The translations under genes and the position numbers were made by a program. This document shows positions 13,701 to 23,909 of a DNA stretch of 64,000 bases, piece by piece. The stretch comes from Adiantum capillus-veneris. Taxonomy: Eukaryota > Streptophyta > Polypodiopsida > Polypodiales > Pteridaceae. Location of the stretch: contig CM043952.1 of NCBI GenBank assembly GCA_014529385.2, forward strand, positions 157,393,057 to 157,457,056, read 5' to 3'. Numbering within the stretch: position 1 is the first letter of the stretch; every line of letters begins with the position of its first letter. Below the pieces are notes generated by a model. The model did not search any database. It saw nothing but the letters and a program-made list of their open reading frames with translations, and was not told where the DNA came from.

Positions 13701-15840
13701 ATGAAACTTTGAACAGGCAAGGACTAGTGAGCATTCCCTACCCCTAAAAAGTTTTATAGACATCGGTTTTGTCTTGTCGGTTGAGAGTGTCACACTTGCC
13801 AATTTATTGGCTTTGGGCTCGCCAAGGGCCCAACGACCAAAATTTGGCTTTTTTGTCGCTCTAGACGGCTAAGATGAATTGCGATGCCCATGAAACTTTG
13901 TAGGGGTAGGGATTCAAGTGCTTCTTGCACCCTTGCAAATTTTAATGGCCATCGATTTCCGTCTCTTTGGTCCATGGTGGAACAATCGTCAATTTTTTGG
14001 CTTTGGGCTCGCCAAGGGTCCAATGACCAAAAGATGGAGATTATGCGGCCCTTAGACCATCGAGACGGATTGTGATGGCCATGAAACTTTGTATAGGAAG
14101 GAATTAAGGTGCTTCTTTCACTTCTTTAAGTTTCATGCACATGCATTTCCATCTCGACGGTCCATGATAACATAATCGCCAATTTTTTGGCTTTGGGCTC
14201 GCCAAGGGTCCAACAGCCAAAAGTTGGCGATTGTGCCGCCCGAGAACATTCAGACTTATCGTGATGCCCATGAAGGTTGGCACGGGTGGGGATTAGTATG
14301 CTTCCCCCACTCCTACCAAGTTTCATATCCATTCCTTGTTATCTCGTCGGTCTATGGTGGCACAATCCACAAATGTTTTGGCTTTGGACTTGCTCAGGAC
14401 CGAAGGGTCAAAATTTGGCGATTGTGCCATCCTAGACCATTGAGACAGATTGCGATGTGCATGGAAATTTTCAAAGGTGGAAATTTGTATGCTTCCCTTG
14501 CCTCAACAAAGTTTCATAGCCATCCTCAACAAAGTTTCATAGCCATCCGTTGTCGTCTCGTTGGTCCAGGATGACACAATCACCAATTTTTTGGCTTTGG
14601 GCTCGCCAAGGTCCCAAAGGCCAAAAGTTGGCGATGGTGTTGTCCTAAACCGTTGAGACGAACTGTGATGCCTATGAAACTTTGTAGGGAGAGGCGATTA
14701 ATGTGCTTTAGTGACCCATGCAAAGTTTCATGGCCATCCATTATCATATCCATGGTCCGGGACGACACAATCACCAATTTTTTGGCTTTGGACTTCCTTA
14801 GGAGGCAACAGCCAAAATTTGGCGATAGTGCTGCCCTAGACCGTCGAGACGGACAACGATGCTCATAGAACTTTGCAAGAGTGATGATTAGTGAGCTTTC
14901 CCTACCCTTGTAGAGTTTTATGGCCATCCATTCCGTTCCGTCAGTGCAAGGTGCAACAATCGCCAATTTCTTGGCTTTGGGCTCGCCTATGGCCTAACGA
15001 ACAAAATTTGGCTTTTATGTCATCGTAAACCATTGACACGATCTACAATGCCCATGAAACTTTTTAGGGGTGGATATTAGTGTTCTTACCTTGCCCTTGG
15101 AAATTTTCATGGCTATTTGTTTTTGTCTTGTCGGTCCATTATGGCACAATCACCAATTTTTTGTCTTTGGGATCGCCCAAGGTCGAACAACAAAAAGTTG
15201 GCGATTGTGCCACCCTAGACTGTTGAGATGGACCGTAATCCTCATAATAATTTGTAGGGGTGTGGATTAGTAAGATTTCCCCACCTCGCAAAGTCTCATG
15301 GCCTTGCATTTCCATCTCGACAGTGGAGGTTGGCACAATCGCCATTTTTTTTGGCTTTTGGGTCACTTTGGGGCCAACAACCAAAAGATGGCGATTGTGC
15401 TGCCCTAAACCGTCAATACGGATTGTGATGAATATCAAAACTTGCAAGGGTAGGGATTAGTGTGCTTTCCCCACCCAAACAAATTCTCATGGTCATCCAT
15501 TGGCATGTCGTTGGTCCAAGTTGGCACAATCGCCCATTTCCTAGCTTTGGGCTCGCCAAGGGCACAAAGGACAAAATTTGGCAACGAAAAGACGGATTGC
15601 AATGCCCATGAAACTTTACAAATAAGGATTAGTGAGATTTGTCTACCTCTACAAAGTTTCATGGCTATCCATTCCGTCTCGTTGGTCCACGGTGCCACAA
15701 TTGCCAATTTTTTGGCTTTGGGCTCGCCAAGGATCCAAGGATCAAAATTTGGCTTTTGTGTTGTCGCCCTAGACCGTCAAGACAAATTGCGATGCCCATG
15801 AAACTTTGTAGGGCTGGAATGCAAGTGCTTCTCTCACCCT
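4746..15840. repeat. Long array of a self-complementary ~188-bp satellite
   Basis: About 59 degenerate head-to-tail monomers are present; spacing read off neighbouring copies is 183-192 bp. Each monomer has two dyads. One runs from GGCACAATCGCCAA to TTGGCGATTGTGCC across the TTGGCTTTGGGCTCGCC core. The other runs from GATGCCCATGAAACTTTGCA to a near reverse complement ending GCAAAGTTTCATGGCCATC. The array is thus effectively alternating inverted half-units of about 94 bp and reads alike on both strands. Open frames of 60-130 codons occur on both strands but shift frame from copy to copy, so I do not call them genes. Small internal duplications occur near 11341-11490 and 14484-14550. Confidence 0.93.
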
Positions 15841-16118
15841 ACTTCATCATTTTGTGTCGTTGGAAAATGATGAAGCTGTAACCTTGGATTGTCAAGATGG
15901 CAATACATGGCCATGAAATATACATGCAATTCAAGTGCTTGTAGTGGAAATGGAGGCCAAAATGAGCCCGAATAAAAAATATTAGCCGAGTAAGCTCTTT
16001 GAACTATCCCAAAAAATTTGTCAACCTGCAAACGCTCACCAAAGCTCACTAAAATTGGAGAAAGTGAGCAAGAATGTGTTGGAGGTACTCGCGACTAAAG
16101 CCTAGGAGGACGCAACTA
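15841..16118 (-). mobile_element. Element C internal leader fragment, copy 1
   Basis: Non-satellite sequence next to a primer-binding site and a small LTR on the minus strand; it would be the untranslated leader of an LTR retrotransposon. It begins next to a short hairpin (CTTCATCATTTT with AAAATGATGAAG). It ends abruptly in satellite, so the coding part and the other LTR are absent. Confidence 0.6.
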
Positions 16119-16130
16119 GCTCTGATACCT
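16119..16130 (-). other. Degenerate primer-binding site of element C, copy 1
   Basis: The minus strand reads AGGTATCAGAGC, one mismatch from the plant initiator-tRNA-Met site TGGTATCAGAGC. It lies two bases from the LTR. Confidence 0.7.
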
Positions 16131-16132
16131 TT

Positions 16133-16340
16133 TGTCAGAATTAGGGTTGCAGGAAAACACACAGGAAGACAAAGGAAGCTCAAGGAACACAATAGAGAGT
16201 TTTTTACTTAGTGTATAATGGAAAGATGGATAGTCCTAGAGTGATGGAGTATATACAACGCATAGGGAAAAAAAACTCACAAAGAGGGAAAAATTGCCCC
16301 GGCGGTCCTAAGTGTGTTCACACACATCTATATGGAAACA
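16133..16340 (-). mobile_element. Element C LTR, copy 1 (208 bp)
   Basis: A 208-bp segment with TG...CA ends on both strands (TGTC...AACA), adjoining a primer-binding site on the minus strand. Satellite resumes directly beyond it. It is recognisable only as an LTR remnant. Its equal-length duplicate is at 20837-21044. Confidence 0.75.
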
Positions 16341-16484
16341 TAATTAGTGTTCTTCCCTCACCCCTATAATATTTCATGGCCATGTATAACCGGCTTGACA
16401 TCTAGGTTGGCACAATCAACAAAGTTTTCTTGGCTTTGGGCTCTGCCATGGGCCCAAAGCCAAAAGCTGGCGATTTCACCGTCC

Positions 16485-16489
16485 TAAAC
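16485..16489. other. TAAAC target-site copy left of the duplicated element B LTR
   Basis: TAAAC sits at the satellite/LTR junction. The same five bases flank the second 3' LTR (21189-21193) and the 5' LTR of element B (34626-34630). Confidence 0.85.
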
Positions 16490-16723
16490 TGTGCACGTTT
16501 ATTGCACGTGCCAAAGCAAGGGACTTGCTGTGTGCGAGCCACAAATGGCTGCAAGCACACAACCTGACTAATCTAGCAAGCTCAAGAGAGCAAGGGTGTG
16601 TCACTCACCGCCCTCTGATCGCCTTTGTGGAGGATTCCTCGCCGCGAAGAAGAAGGAGCTACTGTCGTGCCGCACTCAACCGCCTCGCCATCACCATGCC
16701 GCCATCGCAATGCTCGATTGCTC

Positions 16724-16813
<90 letters not shown>

Positions 16814-17068
16814 GGAGATGAAGAAGAAGAAGATGGAGATGGAGCAACAACACTCGTCAATTGCACAAATGAGAGAATGAGTGTTTTTTAGGTTTATGTG
16901 ACTTTTATATGAGCTCCCCCATTCACACTTGGGCACCCATGCTTAGCCAACTAACCCTTGAGTGTTCAAGTAAGAGTGTGCCTCTCATCGACAATCAATC
17001 TTACCCTTTTCCTATTGGACCGACAAGCCGGGCCCATTACTACTAGAAGTGGATGCTAGTGGTTAACA
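16490..17068 (-). mobile_element. Element B-family 3' LTR, duplicated copy
   Basis: The 579-bp LTR starts TGTGCACG and ends GGTTAACA on the plus strand, so it is TG...CA in both orientations. It contains a long (CT)n(CA)n tract at about 16724-16812. A purine-rich tract adjoins it on the minus strand, which makes it a 3' LTR. It belongs to the duplicated unit, not to a separate full element. Confidence 0.88.
16724..16812. repeat. (CT)n(CA)n microsatellite inside the LTR
   Basis: A CT run is followed directly by a CA run. The equivalent tracts in the other two LTRs of this family differ in length and interruptions, for example a TATC run near 21437-21462. Confidence 0.95.
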
Positions 17069-17084
17069 TGCCCCCCTTCCTGAT
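17069..17084 (-). other. Polypurine tract, duplicated copy
   Basis: The minus strand reads ATCAGGAAGGGGGGCA immediately upstream of the LTR TGTT. This is the expected plus-strand priming site for an element read on the minus strand. Confidence 0.82.
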
Positions 17085-18817
17085 GGAGATTTCGTGCTTG
17101 GAATATGACAGTGCAACATCGGGATCTCGACGATAGGATTACTTGTGTCAGAAGAAAAACAACATTGTGAAAGCTCAAAGGCAGAATGTGCAGGTGTGCA
17201 ATAAGTGAGATGCATACATGATATTCTAGGAATGCAAAAACAAATTCATGAATTGTAACATTGCCAACTAGAACAAGCGTAGTACCTGAATAAAATGCAA
17301 TTGAGTTAGGGTCTATTAGGTCGACTCTAAGAGAAGTACACAAGATCTAGGACTAAAGTAAGTACTAGATTAACCAACGTTAATTAAAAAATGTCGACTA
17401 AAGAGTAGTTAACTCTAGGGATGCTCTTGGGGTCTAAGGACTAGTGATATTGTCACTTATACCACTTAAGTGTGATCAACATAAAATATAAGGAAGTTTG
17501 TGCTATTTGCATTCTCTTTTCTTTTCTTTTTTTTCTTTGTTTTATTTTTTGTTTTTATCATAGTTGCTACAAGTAGCTCGGGGACTCGAGGTCTCAAATA
17601 ACAGTAGTAGCTGGGAGACTCAAGGTCTCAAATACCAGCTTGAGCATAAACTAGCCGGGAGACTCGAGGTCTCAAATACTAGCTTAACACATGGACTTCC
17701 ACAACACAAGTCACACTTAGGTGGAATAATCTAGAGAGAACTATATCCTCATAGCATAAAACGTTACTAAAGTTACTACAATTAATAGAGTATTTAGGAA
17801 TGAAAGTCAACAATTAAGTGTCCTAGTGTAGCCTAAGGTCCTGATACCTACTTAAAGCGTGCTAATAGACCCAACTCAAATAGAAGAGCAAGGTACTAGA
17901 AGTTTGAAAAAATTATAGCATCTAAATTGGCAATGTCACAACTTCATAAATTTTATGCATTGCTAGAATTCAAATGACAAGATGGAAATATGTAAATGTG
18001 GAAGCATAGATAAAAGGAAGTAGTACACAAATATGTAAATGTGGAAGCATAGATAAAAGGAAGTAGTACACAAAAAATAATGGAGAACATTTGTTGTAGC
18101 ATGTAAACATCCATTGTCGTTGTCCTTCGAAGGCGTCAATATGTAGTCACAAACTGCACAATAGTCACCACCAAACATCCATCTTCTAGAGGCACATCAG
18201 TGAGAAAAGATACCAGCCCTTATTGAACACAATTAAAAAACATAAAGAATCTTACCCTAATTATTTGCACTTCCCCTAGAGAGTCAAGGGAGCAGGATAT
18301 TGTAGAGATTGGGGGGGAACCATAAGGCTAAACCCCGATCCTCATTGTCGAGAAAAACAAAATCATCATCCGTGAGACCATATGTGTCATCCGTGTAATC
18401 ATGTACATTGTCTTCATCCTTAGAGGCACTAATGTTTACTAAGAAGGTCACTAGACGTCTATAGTCATCTTGCTCAAAAGATTATGTTTGTGCAATGGGA
18501 GAAATACTCTCTACTAAGTATGGACCAGTCCTGGTCAAGAGACGTATCAGCCATTCTAACTCCTCGATATTCCTCTCACATGCTAGCGTACCTAGAAAAT
18601 CCCATTCACAGGCAAGCACCGGAAAAACCATGTGAAACACTTGTGAAAAGTAACGAGGGTACTTCTCACCCAAGGTAGGAGTAGATGACTCTAGCGTACT
18701 AGCCATATCTGTACACACAAATAGATGATGGTTAGAGTGAAAATATTACAAGGGTTGTGTCAAAAGGTTGTGTCCTTCTGCATAATGTGTTTTTATGATT
18801 TTGTTCATGTACTAGAA
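17085..18817 (-). mobile_element. Element B 3' internal region, duplicated copy
   Basis: The same sequence as 21776-23468, between the polypurine tract and the MITE. It contains three near-repeats of GGGAGACTCGAGGTCTCAAA at about 17578-17685 and a local 46-bp duplication near 18024-18070 missing from the other copy. A short minus-strand frame (18482-18706) matches the start of the 3' frame at 22980-23357 but ends early at a TAA. Apart from that frame I see no coding sequence. Confidence 0.75.
18482..18706 (-). pseudogene. Truncated copy of the element B 3' ORF
   Basis: Starting at the ATG (18706), the translation runs in parallel with the product of 22980-23357 for about 75 residues and then meets a TAA where the other copy has a tyrosine codon. 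The truncation comes from a substitution inside the duplicated unit. The function is unknown. Confidence 0.6.
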
Positions 18818-18847
18818 CATTATCTGAAATTTGGACTCACAAAGGGG

Positions 18848-20545
18848 TTTCCCCCACTCCTACCAAGTTTCATGTCCATTCCTTGTTATCTCGTCGGTCT
18901 ATGGTGGCACAATCCACAAATTTTTTGGCTTTGGACTTGCTCAAGACCGAAGGGTCAAAATTTGGCGATTGTGTCGTCCTAGACCATTGAGACAGATTGC
19001 GATGTGCATGGAAATTTTCAAAGGTGGAAATTTGTATGCTTCCCTTGCCTCAACAAAGTTTCATAGCCATCTGTTGTCGTCTCGTTGGTCCAGGATGACA
19101 CAATCACCAATTTTTTGGCTTTGGGCTCGCCAAGGTCCCAAAGGCCAAAAGTTGGCGATGGTGTTGTCCTAAACCGTTGAGACGAACTGTGATGCCTATG
19201 AAACTTTGTAGGGAGAGGGGATTAATGTGCTTTCCCCACCCATGCAAAGTTTCATGGACATCCATTATCATCTCCACGGTCCAGGATGACACAATCACCA
19301 ATTTTTTGGCTTTGGACTTCCTTAGGAGGCAACGGCCAAAAGTTGACGATGGTGCTGTCCTAAACTGTCGAGACAAATTGCGATGTGCATGAAACTTTGT
19401 AGGGGTGAGGATAAGTATGATTCCCTTGCCCCCACAAAGTCTCATGGCCATCCCTTGCCATCTTGTTGGCTTAGGATGGCACACTCACTATTTTTTTGGC
19501 TTTCGGCTTGCCAAGGGCCCAACGGCTAAAAGTTGGCAATTTTGTCATCCTATAGGGTTGAGACGGCCAAAGATGCTCATAGAACTTTGCAAGAGTGATG
19601 ATTACTGAGCTTTCCCTACCCTTGTAGAGTTTTATGGCCATCCATTCCGTTTCGTCAGTGCAAGATGGCACAATCGCCAATTTTTTGGTCTAGGGCTTGC
19701 CTATGGCCTAACAAACAAAATTTGGCTTTTGTGTGGTCGTAAACCATTGATACTATCTACGATGCCCATGAAACTTTTTAGGGGTGGATATTAGATTTCT
19801 TACCTTGCCCTTGGAAAGTTTCATGGCTATTTGTTTCTGTCTTGTCGGTCCACTGTGGCACAATCATCAATTTTTTGTCTTTGGGCTCACCAAGGGCCGA
19901 ACAACAAAAAGTTGACGATTGTGCCACCCTAGACCCTTGAGATGGACTCTAATGCCCATAACAATTTTTAGGGGTGTGGATTAGTATGATTGCCCCACCT
20001 CCCAAAGTCTCATGGCCTTGCATTACCATCTTGACAGTCGAGGTTGGCACAATCGCCATTTTTTTTGGGCTTTGGGGTCACTTTAGGGCCAACAACCAAA
20101 AGATGGCGATTGTGTTTCCTTAAACCGTCAATACGGATTGTGATGAATATCCAAACTTGCAAGGGTAGGGATTAGTGTGCTTTCCCCACCCCCACAAATT
20201 CTCATTGGCATGTCGTTGGTCCAAGTTGGCACAATCACCAATTTTCTAGCTTTGGGCTCGCCAAGGGCACAAAGGACAAAATTTGGCAACGAAAAGACGG
20301 ATTTCAATGCCCGGGAAACTTTACAAACAAGGATTAGTGAGATTTTTCTACCCCTACAAAGTTTCATGGCTATCCGTTTCGTCTCGTTGGTCCACGGTGC
20401 CACAATTGCCAATTTTTTGGCTTTGGGCTCGCCAAGGATCCAAGGATCAAAATTTGGCTTTTATGTTGTCGCCCTAGACCGTCAAGACAAATTGAGATGC
20501 CCATGAAACTTTGTAGGGATGGAATGAAAGTGCTTCTCTCACCCT
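18848..20545. repeat. Satellite array inside duplication unit 2
   Basis: About nine monomers of the self-complementary satellite, collinear with 14302-15840. Confidence 0.9.
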
Positions 20546-20822
20546 ACTTCATCATTTTGTGTCGTTGGAAAATGATGAAGTTGTAACCTTGGATTGTCAA
20601 GACGGCAATACATGGCCATGAAAAATACATGCAATACAAGTGCTTGTAGTGGAAATGGAGGCCAAAGTGAGCCCGAATAAAAAATTTTAGCAGAGTAAGC
20701 TCTTTGAACTATCCCAAAAATTTTGTCGACCTGCAAATGCTCACCAAATATCACTAAAATTGGATAAAGTGAGCAAGCATGTGTTGGAGGTGTTGGCGAC
20801 TAAGCCTAGGAGGACGGAACTT
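20546..20822 (-). mobile_element. Element C internal leader fragment, copy 2
   Basis: Counterpart of 15841-16118. It adjoins an intact primer-binding site and has no coding content. The downstream part of the element is missing. Confidence 0.6.
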
Positions 20823-20834
20823 GCTCTGATACCA
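20823..20834 (-). other. Primer-binding site of element C, copy 2
   Basis: The minus strand reads TGGTATCAGAGC, all twelve bases of the usual plant initiator-tRNA-Met site. Two bases separate it from the LTR. Confidence 0.9.
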
Positions 20835-20836
20835 TT

Positions 20837-21044
20837 TGTCGGAACTAGGGTTGCGGGAAAACACACAGGAAGACAAAGGAAGCTCAAGGAACACAATAGA
20901 GAGTTTTTTACTTAGTGTGTAATTGAAAGATGGATAGTCCTAGAGTGATGGAGTATATACAATGCACAGGGAAAAAAACCTCCTAAAGAGGGAAAAATTG
21001 CCCCTATGGTCCTAAGTGTGTTCACACACATCTATATGGAAACA
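20837..21044 (-). mobile_element. Element C LTR, copy 2 (208 bp)
   Basis: Same length and ends (TGTC...AACA) as 16133-16340, next to an intact primer site. It shows that a third LTR retrotransposon family, with short LTRs, once entered the satellite. Confidence 0.8.
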
Positions 21045-21193
21045 TAATTAGTGTTCTTCCCTCACCCCTATAATATTTCATGGCCATGTATAACCGGCTT
21101 GACATCTAGGTTGGCACAATCAACAAAGTTTTCTTGGCTTTGGGCTCTACCGTGGGCCCAAAGCCAAAAGCTGGTGATTTCGCCGTCCTAAAC
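21045..21193. repeat. Satellite fragment between element C and element B
   Basis: Less than one satellite monomer, ending at the TAAAC target site of element B. Its counterpart is 16341-16489. Confidence 0.8.
21189..21193. other. Element B target-site duplication, 3'-LTR side
   Basis: TAAAC, identical to 34626-34630. Read as satellite, the two flanks join into a normal stretch of monomer. Confidence 0.9.
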
Positions 21194-21421
21194 TGTGCAC
21201 GTTTATTGCACGTGCCAAAGCAAGGGACTTGCCGTGTGCGAGCCACAAATGGGTGCAAGCATACAACCTGACTAATCTAGCAATATCAAGAGAGCGAGGG
21301 TGTGTCACTCACCGCCCTATGCTCGCCTTCGTGGAGGATTCCCCGATGCGAAGAAGAAAGAGATACCGTCGTGCCGCACTCAACCGCCTCGCCATCACCA
21401 TGCCGTCGTCGCAATCCTTGA

Positions 21422-21464
<43 letters not shown>

Positions 21465-21759
21465 CTCTCTCACACACACACACATACACACACACACACA
21501 CACAAGGAGATGAAGAAGAAGAAGATGGAGATGGAGCAAGAGCACTCTTCAATTGCACAAATGAGAGAATGAGTGTTTTTTAGGTTTATGTGACTTTTAT
21601 ATGAGCTCCCCATTCACACTTGTGCTTCCATGCTTAGCCAACTAATCCCTGAATGTTCCAGTAAGAGTGTGCCTCTCATCGATGATCACTCTTACCCTTT
21701 TCCTATTGGACCGACAAGTCCGGCCCATGACTACTAGAAGTGGATGCTGGTGGTTAACA
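21194..21759 (-). mobile_element. Element B 3' LTR
   Basis: This 566-bp LTR has the same TGTGCACG...GGTTAACA ends as the 5' LTR and internal CT, TATC and CA microsatellites. It is preceded on the minus strand by a polypurine tract. Confidence 0.92.
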
Positions 21760-21773
21760 TGCCCCCTTTCCTG
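21760..21773 (-). other. Element B polypurine tract
   Basis: The minus strand reads AGGAAAGGGGGCA right against the LTR TGTT. Confidence 0.88.
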
Positions 21774-22979
21774 ATGTAGATTTCGTCCTTGAAATATAAT
21801 AGTGCAGCATCGGGATCCATGATAAGAGTACTTGTGTCAGAAGAAAAAAAACATTGTGAAAGCTCAAAGGCAGCATGTGCAGGCGTGCAATAAGTGAGAT
21901 GCATACATGATATTCTAGGAATGCAAAAACAAATTCATGAATTGTAACATTGCCAACTAGAACAAGCGTAGTACCTGAATAAAATGCAATTGAGTTAGGG
22001 TCTATTAGGTCGACTCTAAGAGAAGTACACAAGATCTAGGACTAAAGTAAGTACTAGATTAACCAACGTTAATTAAAAAATGTCGACTAAAGAGTAGTTA
22101 ACTCTAGGGATGCTCTTGGGGTCTAAGGACTAGTGATATTGTCACTTATACCACTTAAGTGTGATCAACATAAAATATAAGGAAGTTTGTGCTATTTGCA
22201 TTCTCTTTTCTTTTCTTTTTTTTCTTTGTTTTATTTTTTGTTTTTATCATAGTTGCTACAAGTAGCTCGGGGACTCGAGGTCTCAAATAACAGTAGTAGC
22301 TGGGAGACTCAAGGTCTCAAATACCAGCTTGAGCATAAACTAGCCGGGAGACTCGAGGTCTCAAATACTAGCTTAACACATGGACTTCCACAACACAAGT
22401 CACACTTAGGTGGAATAATCTAGAGAGAACTATATCCTCATAGCATAAAACGTTACTAAAGTTACTACAATTAATAGAGTATTTAGGAATGAAAGTCAAC
22501 AATTAAGTGTCCTAGTGTAGCCTAAGGTCCTGATACCTACTTAAAGCGTGCTAATAGACCCAACTCAAATAGAAGAGCAAGGTACTAGAAGTTTGAAAAA
22601 ATTATAGCATCTAAATTGGCAATGTCACAACTTCATAAATTTTATGCATTGCTAGAATTCAAATGACAAGATGGAAATATGTAAATGTGGAAGCATAGAT
22701 AAAAGGAAGTAGTATACAAAAAATAATGGAAAACATTTGTTGTAGCATGTAAAAATCCATTGTCATTGTCCTTCGAAGGCATCAATATGTAGTCACAAAC
22801 TGCACAATAGTTACTACCAAACATCCATCTTCGAGAGGCACATCAGTGAGAAAAGGTACCAGCCCTTATTGAACACAATGAAAAAACATAAGGAATCTTA
22901 CCCTAATTATTTGCACTTCTCCTAGAGAGTCAAGGGAGCAGGATATTGTAGAGATTGGGGGGGGGGGGGAACCCTAAGG
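21774..22979 (-). other. Element B 3' untranslated region
   Basis: No convincing coding frame. It contains three spaced copies of a GGGAGACTCGAGGTCTCAAA-type repeat (about 22267-22374), each an imperfect palindrome around CTCGAG, and a T-rich pyrimidine tract near 22201-22245. 21885-22717 appears identical to 17196-18028. Confidence 0.6.
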
Positions 22980-23357
22980 CTAAACCCGATCCTTGTCGTC
23001 GAGAAAAACAAAATCATCATCCATGAGACCATATGCTCCATCCGTGTAATCATGTAAATTGTCTTTATCGTTAGAGGCACCAATGTTTACTAAGAACGTC
23101 ACTAGACGTCTATAGTCATCTTGGTCAAAAGGGTAGGCTTGTGCAATGGGAGTAATGCTCTCTACTAAGTATGGATCAGTCGTGGTCAAGAGACGTATCA
23201 GCCATTCTAACTCCTCGAAATTTCTCTCACATGTTAGTGTACCTAGCAAATCCCATTCACAGGCAAGCACCAAAAAAACCTTGTGAAACACTTGTGAAAA
23301 GTAACGAGGGTACCTCTCACCCAAGGCAAGAGTGGATGACTCTAGCGTACTAGCCAT
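22980..23357 (-). CDS. Acidic hypothetical protein in the element B 3' region
   Basis: About 125 residues from the ATG at 23355-23357. It begins MASTLESSTLALGERYPRYF and ends in an acidic tail rich in Asp (LMDDDFVFLDDKD). I do not recognise the family. I see no transmembrane segment, zinc motif or catalytic motif. It lies downstream of the integrase and second retropepsin remnant, the slot where element A has its coiled-coil frame, but the two products do not obviously align. It may be the accessory 3' frame of element B or a captured host fragment. The copy in unit 1 has a premature stop. Confidence 0.4.
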   Translation of the reverse strand: MASTLESSTLALGERYPRYFSQVFHKVFLVLACEWDLLGTLTCERNFEELEWLIRLLTTTDPYLVESITPIAQAYPFDQDDYRRLVTFLVNIGASNDKDNLHDYTDGAYGLMDDDFVFLDDKDRV

Positions 23358-23468
23358 ATCTATACACACAAATAGATGATAGTTAGAGTGAAAATATTAC
23401 AAGGGTTATGTCAAAAGTTTGTGTCCTTCTGCATAATGTGTTTTTATGATTTTGGTCATGTACTAGAA

Positions 23469-23909
23469 CATTAAGTGAAGTTTGGACTCACAAAGGGACC
23501 CTTTAAGAAGTTTGACTTTACCTCTCTCTACCAAAACGGATGTATGGATAATTTTTTGTAAACAAACTCCAAATTTGGCAGAGGTTTGATAGTTAGAATG
23601 TCCTCTTCAAGCTCTATATAGCACGCCATGAAATTCCTCATATTTTAGAAGATTCTTTTTGTTATTCACTTAGATTTTGACAGAGTTGTCACATCATACG
23701 TGAATCAAAAAAAGAATCTTCTAAAATATGAGGAATCTCATGGCGTGCTATATATCAGTAGATAGAGCTTGAAGAGGACATTCTAACTATCAAACCTCCG
23801 TAAATTTGGAGTTTGTTTGCAAAAATGTATCCATACACCCGTTTTGGTAGAGAGAGGTAAAGTCAAACTCCTTAAAGGGTCCCTTTGTGAGTCCAAATTT
23901 CACGTAATG
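23469..23909. mobile_element. Foldback / MITE-like element (441 bp)
   Basis: Two arms of nearly 200 bp form a long inverted repeat around a loop of about 50 bp (23663-23710). The left arm starts CATTAAGTGAAGTTTGGACT; the right arm ends as its near reverse complement, TCCAAATTTCACGTAATG. Arms differ at only a few positions. It has no coding capacity. It lies inside element B, so it arrived later. I cannot identify a clean target duplication. The unit 1 duplication carries only the first 29 bp of a homologous terminus, at 18818-18846. Confidence 0.88.

Larger units (their letters stand above)
14302..18846. repeat. Tandem duplication unit 1 (~4.5 kb)
   Basis: This block is repeated at 18848-23498. 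Both units run in the same order through satellite, the element C leader and LTR, a satellite fragment, the element B 3' LTR and the element B 3' internal region. The left edge is in satellite (CTTCCCCCACTCC). The right edge is 29 bases into a MITE-like terminal repeat, where satellite abruptly resumes. Most of it differs from unit 2 by a few percent plus small indels, but 17196-18028 matches unit 2 without a difference I can find. Confidence 0.9.
18848..23498. repeat. Tandem duplication unit 2 (~4.65 kb)
   Basis: Second copy of 14302-18846 in the same orientation. It contains satellite, the element C remnant with an intact primer site, a satellite fragment, and the LTR that serves as the 3' LTR of element B. 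On the right it continues into the rest of the MITE and element B. It is about 100 bp longer, partly from an additional piece of satellite near 19393-19560. Confidence 0.9.

Noticed and set aside
16525-16936. Frames with long SLSLSL or HTHTHT runs inside the LTRs
   Set aside because: Low-complexity translation of CT and CA microsatellites; the frames shift between LTR copies.
16490-18817. A separate third Ty3 element
   Set aside because: It is collinear with 21194-23468 within a tandem duplication and lacks its own coding region and 5' LTR.
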